Source: Myxococcales bacterium (lineage in GTDB: Bacteria; Myxococcota_A; Polyangia; Haliangiales; Haliangiaceae). Taken from it: a DNA stretch of 64,000 bases. Below, in pieces: positions 62,399-64,000 of this stretch; the first letter of the stretch is position 1; each line of letters begins with the position of its first letter. The stretch spans positions 62,001 through 126,000 of the forward strand of contig JADJJK010000026.1 in NCBI GenBank assembly GCA_016706545.1, given 5' to 3'. Below the pieces are notes generated by a model. The model was not told the DNA's origin. It ran no database searches and saw only the letters and a program-made list of their open reading frames with translations. A program made the translations under genes and the position numbers.

Positions 62399-63073
62399 CT
62401 ACCCACCCTTTGGCAGCGATAGGTGCTCATGGGCATGGACCACGAGGAGACGGGCGTGCTTGCGGTGGTACGAAGCGAACTCCTCGATGAGATGCGCCGC
62501 CCCTGGACCTAGGCGCGCACCTTCAACGCCGTCGGCTCGGATGAACTCGATCTCCTCCGGCACCAGGCCGCGGCCCTCCAGGAAGGAGCCAACGAGTGAC
62601 GCGAAGGTTGGGTCCTCGTGATGGACGTGACAGTTGTGCGGCGTGATGCTTCGGCCGGTGAGCTCGCAAGGGGCGGTGTCCTGGCCGCGGAAGTACGCAT
62701 CGAGTCGCTCATGCTTCTGTGGCAGCACAACGGTGCGCAGCGCGCTACGGATCCGGTCGATCGCGCGGGGCCGCGTCATGCAATTCTTCCACGAGAAGTC
62801 CGTCTCGGTGGCGTCGACGCGCAGGATGTAGAAGCCGCGCTTGCCGAACTCGTTCAGCCGCACGACGATGTCCTTCACCCCGGGGCCGATCTTGCGGGCA
62901 GCCTCCATATGGCGGTCGAGCAGATCGAGGATCACCTCCTTCTCGGCACCCAGCAACGGCACGTTGAACGTCGCGTTGTTGGCGATGCGGCGCACCGCGT
63001 CCTCTGCTGCTCCCTTCGTATCGAACGCGATCGCGCCCAGGATGAACGGTGCAGACGATCTCTTGCCTGGCAT
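62399..63073 (-). CDS. DUF3223 family protein
   Basis: It contains the DUF3223 core (FSWKNCMTRPRAIDRIRSAL, followed by CELTGRSITPHNCHVHHEDP). These residues include a likely metal site with Cys and His, as in HNH-type nucleases. DUF3223 is found in plant DCL-like proteins and in bacterial mobile and defence loci. ATG 63073 (MPGKRSSAPFILG) is chosen because it precedes the conserved first strand. Its convergent position beside the nucleoside-phosphorylase locus is suggestive but not proof of a shared function. Confidence 0.83.
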   Translation of the reverse strand: MPGKRSSAPFILGAIAFDTKGAAEDAVRRIANNATFNVPLLGAEKEVILDLLDRHMEAARKIGPGVKDIVVRLNEFGKRGFYILRVDATETDFSWKNCMTRPRAIDRIRSALRTVVLPQKHERLDAYFRGQDTAPCELTGRSITPHNCHVHHEDPTFASLVGSFLEGRGLVPEEIEFIRADGVEGARLGPGAAHLIEEFASYHRKHARLLVVHAHEHLSLPKGG

Positions 63074-63189
63074 GACCCACTCCCGGCCGCCCAACAGAGC
63101 GGCAGGCCCGATCACTACACGCGCTAGCGCACCAACGCCAGAGCTTCGCGAACGACCATCAGATCCCGGGATCTCGTCGAAGATAGGCA

Positions 63190-64000
63190 CTAGAAGAGTG
63201 GACGGTCACGAACCAGCACGGCTTCGAGTCGCAGGCCGACCGCAAGAGCCTCGAAGTTGGGGGCCCAGCAAGCGACTGGGCGAACCGATTGAACGCTGGG
63301 TCGAGCTCGGTCCGGCGGTGATCGGGGCCCAAGGATCTTGCCACCGACCTCCGAGGAGCACTCCATCATCGACTACGTCGGTTAGCTGAGCGGTGACGCT
63401 GGGACGGGTGCTGCAGGTGGTCCGGTAAGGGGCGGCCGACGGAGAGGGGATCGACGCCGGTGGCTTCCATCTCCGCGAGGATCCAGCGCTCGATGGCGCT
63501 GTGGCGATCGAGGTCGTCCCACAGGCCGCGCTGCGGGAGGCCGTCGGGGTCGAGCGGGGGATCGGCGAGAGATGAGAGTGGTGAGGGTGGCGCCGGTGTG
63601 CGGGGGGATGCGGGTGGTGGGGATGTTGGTGGGGCGGCGGTGAGTGGGGCGGCGGGTGCGGCGGCTGCAGGGGCGGCGGCAGCATCGGCGCGGCGCTGGA
63701 TGCGAGTGATCGTGGCGGCGGCGTCCCAGCTGTTGCCGAGCGGGCCTGATGATGGCCATCGCGGCGGGCTGATTGCTGGCCATCAGCGTTGGGAAGACCG
63801 TCCGTCAGCTCGGTGATGGCCGTCGTTCGCGGCGGAGGTCAGGCAGCTCCCGATGGCCATCGAGACCGCGCCGGCGGTGTTGGCGATCGCGATGGCCACC
63901 GCTGGGTAGCCGCCGCGCACGCGCATCGACGATGGGTGGTACGTGTCAGCGCTCGCGATGGTCGGCCTCGATGACGCGGGCGACGACGTCGCGCTCGACG
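63190..64000 (-). pseudogene. Right-edge gene broken by several single-base shifts (partial)
   Basis: Reading leftward from 64000 on the minus strand, the sensible frame moves forward by one base repeatedly: VERDVVARVIEADHRER, ADTYHPSSMRVRGGYPAVAI, then AITELTDGLPNA, SNQPAAMAIIRPARQQLG, SWDAAATITRIQRRADA, a long Pro/Ala linker, DGLPQRGLWDDLDRHSAIER, LTDVVDDGVLLGG and lastly PNFEALAVGLRLEAVLVRDR ending at a TAG (63192-63190). Each step can be repaired by removing one base. No family is recognised. The dense +1 shifts fit poor sequence quality at a contig end. Confidence 0.5.

Overview
This is a high-GC chromosomal window, apparently from a myxobacterium-like member of the Myxococcota. The best single pointer is a CdnL/CarD-type transcription factor that matches the Myxococcus-type protein along its length. 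The many lipoproteins, the TonB receptor/lipoprotein pair and the GC-rich coding style agree with this. Nothing in the window fixes the genus. There are no rRNA genes, tRNAs, CRISPR arrays or clear insertion sequences that I can see.

Layout. 1-9.6 kb: a truncated lipoprotein gene, a small secreted protein, ftsQ-ftsA (no ftsZ follows), a TIGR02450 protein, trmB, a NUDIX hydrolase, transaldolase, a DUF72 protein with a poly-aspartate tail, a propeller-like protein, and a repeat-filled gap. 9.7-14.4 kb: leucyl aminopeptidase, CdnL, a dienelactone hydrolase, a terminal-inverted-repeat element and an SLC13 transporter. 14.4-21 kb: a tripartite RND efflux operon with its TetR regulator and two matching operator-like sites; its outer-membrane gene is frameshifted. 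21-26.5 kb: XRE-cupin regulator, CobT-like protein, BtuC and BtuD (overlapping ATGA junctions), a YiiX-like lipoprotein and a membrane protein. 26.6-35.2 kb: a lipase fused to a beta-rich domain, PspA, UppS-CdsA, a TetR regulator divergent from a TonB-dependent receptor and its lipoprotein partner. 35.5-49.5 kb: nuclease-like EEP/lamin-tail lipoprotein, VOC protein, a frame-split membrane/SnoaL protein, a serine hydrolase, quinone oxidoreductase, a BNR-repeat protein, a BtuF-like binding protein, a Suppressor-of-fused protein, MetK and lipoproteins. 49.6-59.9 kb: hisD-hisC, small unknown genes, a very long polymorphic-toxin-like gene, and sufS-sufU. 59.9-64 kb: a defence-like locus (SKANRLR-motif protein, nucleoside-phosphorylase domain, unknown C-terminal protein), a DUF3223 protein and a badly broken gene at the right edge.

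Two themes cut across the genes. First, short tandem repeats (6-36 bp units) are found both between genes and inside signal peptides, linkers and C-terminal tails. Second, at least eight gene interruptions are each repaired by removing one base, never by adding one, and they crowd into the last 10 kb. That one-sided pattern suggests uncorrected single-base insertions in the assembly, although true slippage cannot be excluded. It means the most interesting loci (the toxin-like gene and the defence-like locus) may be intact in the organism.
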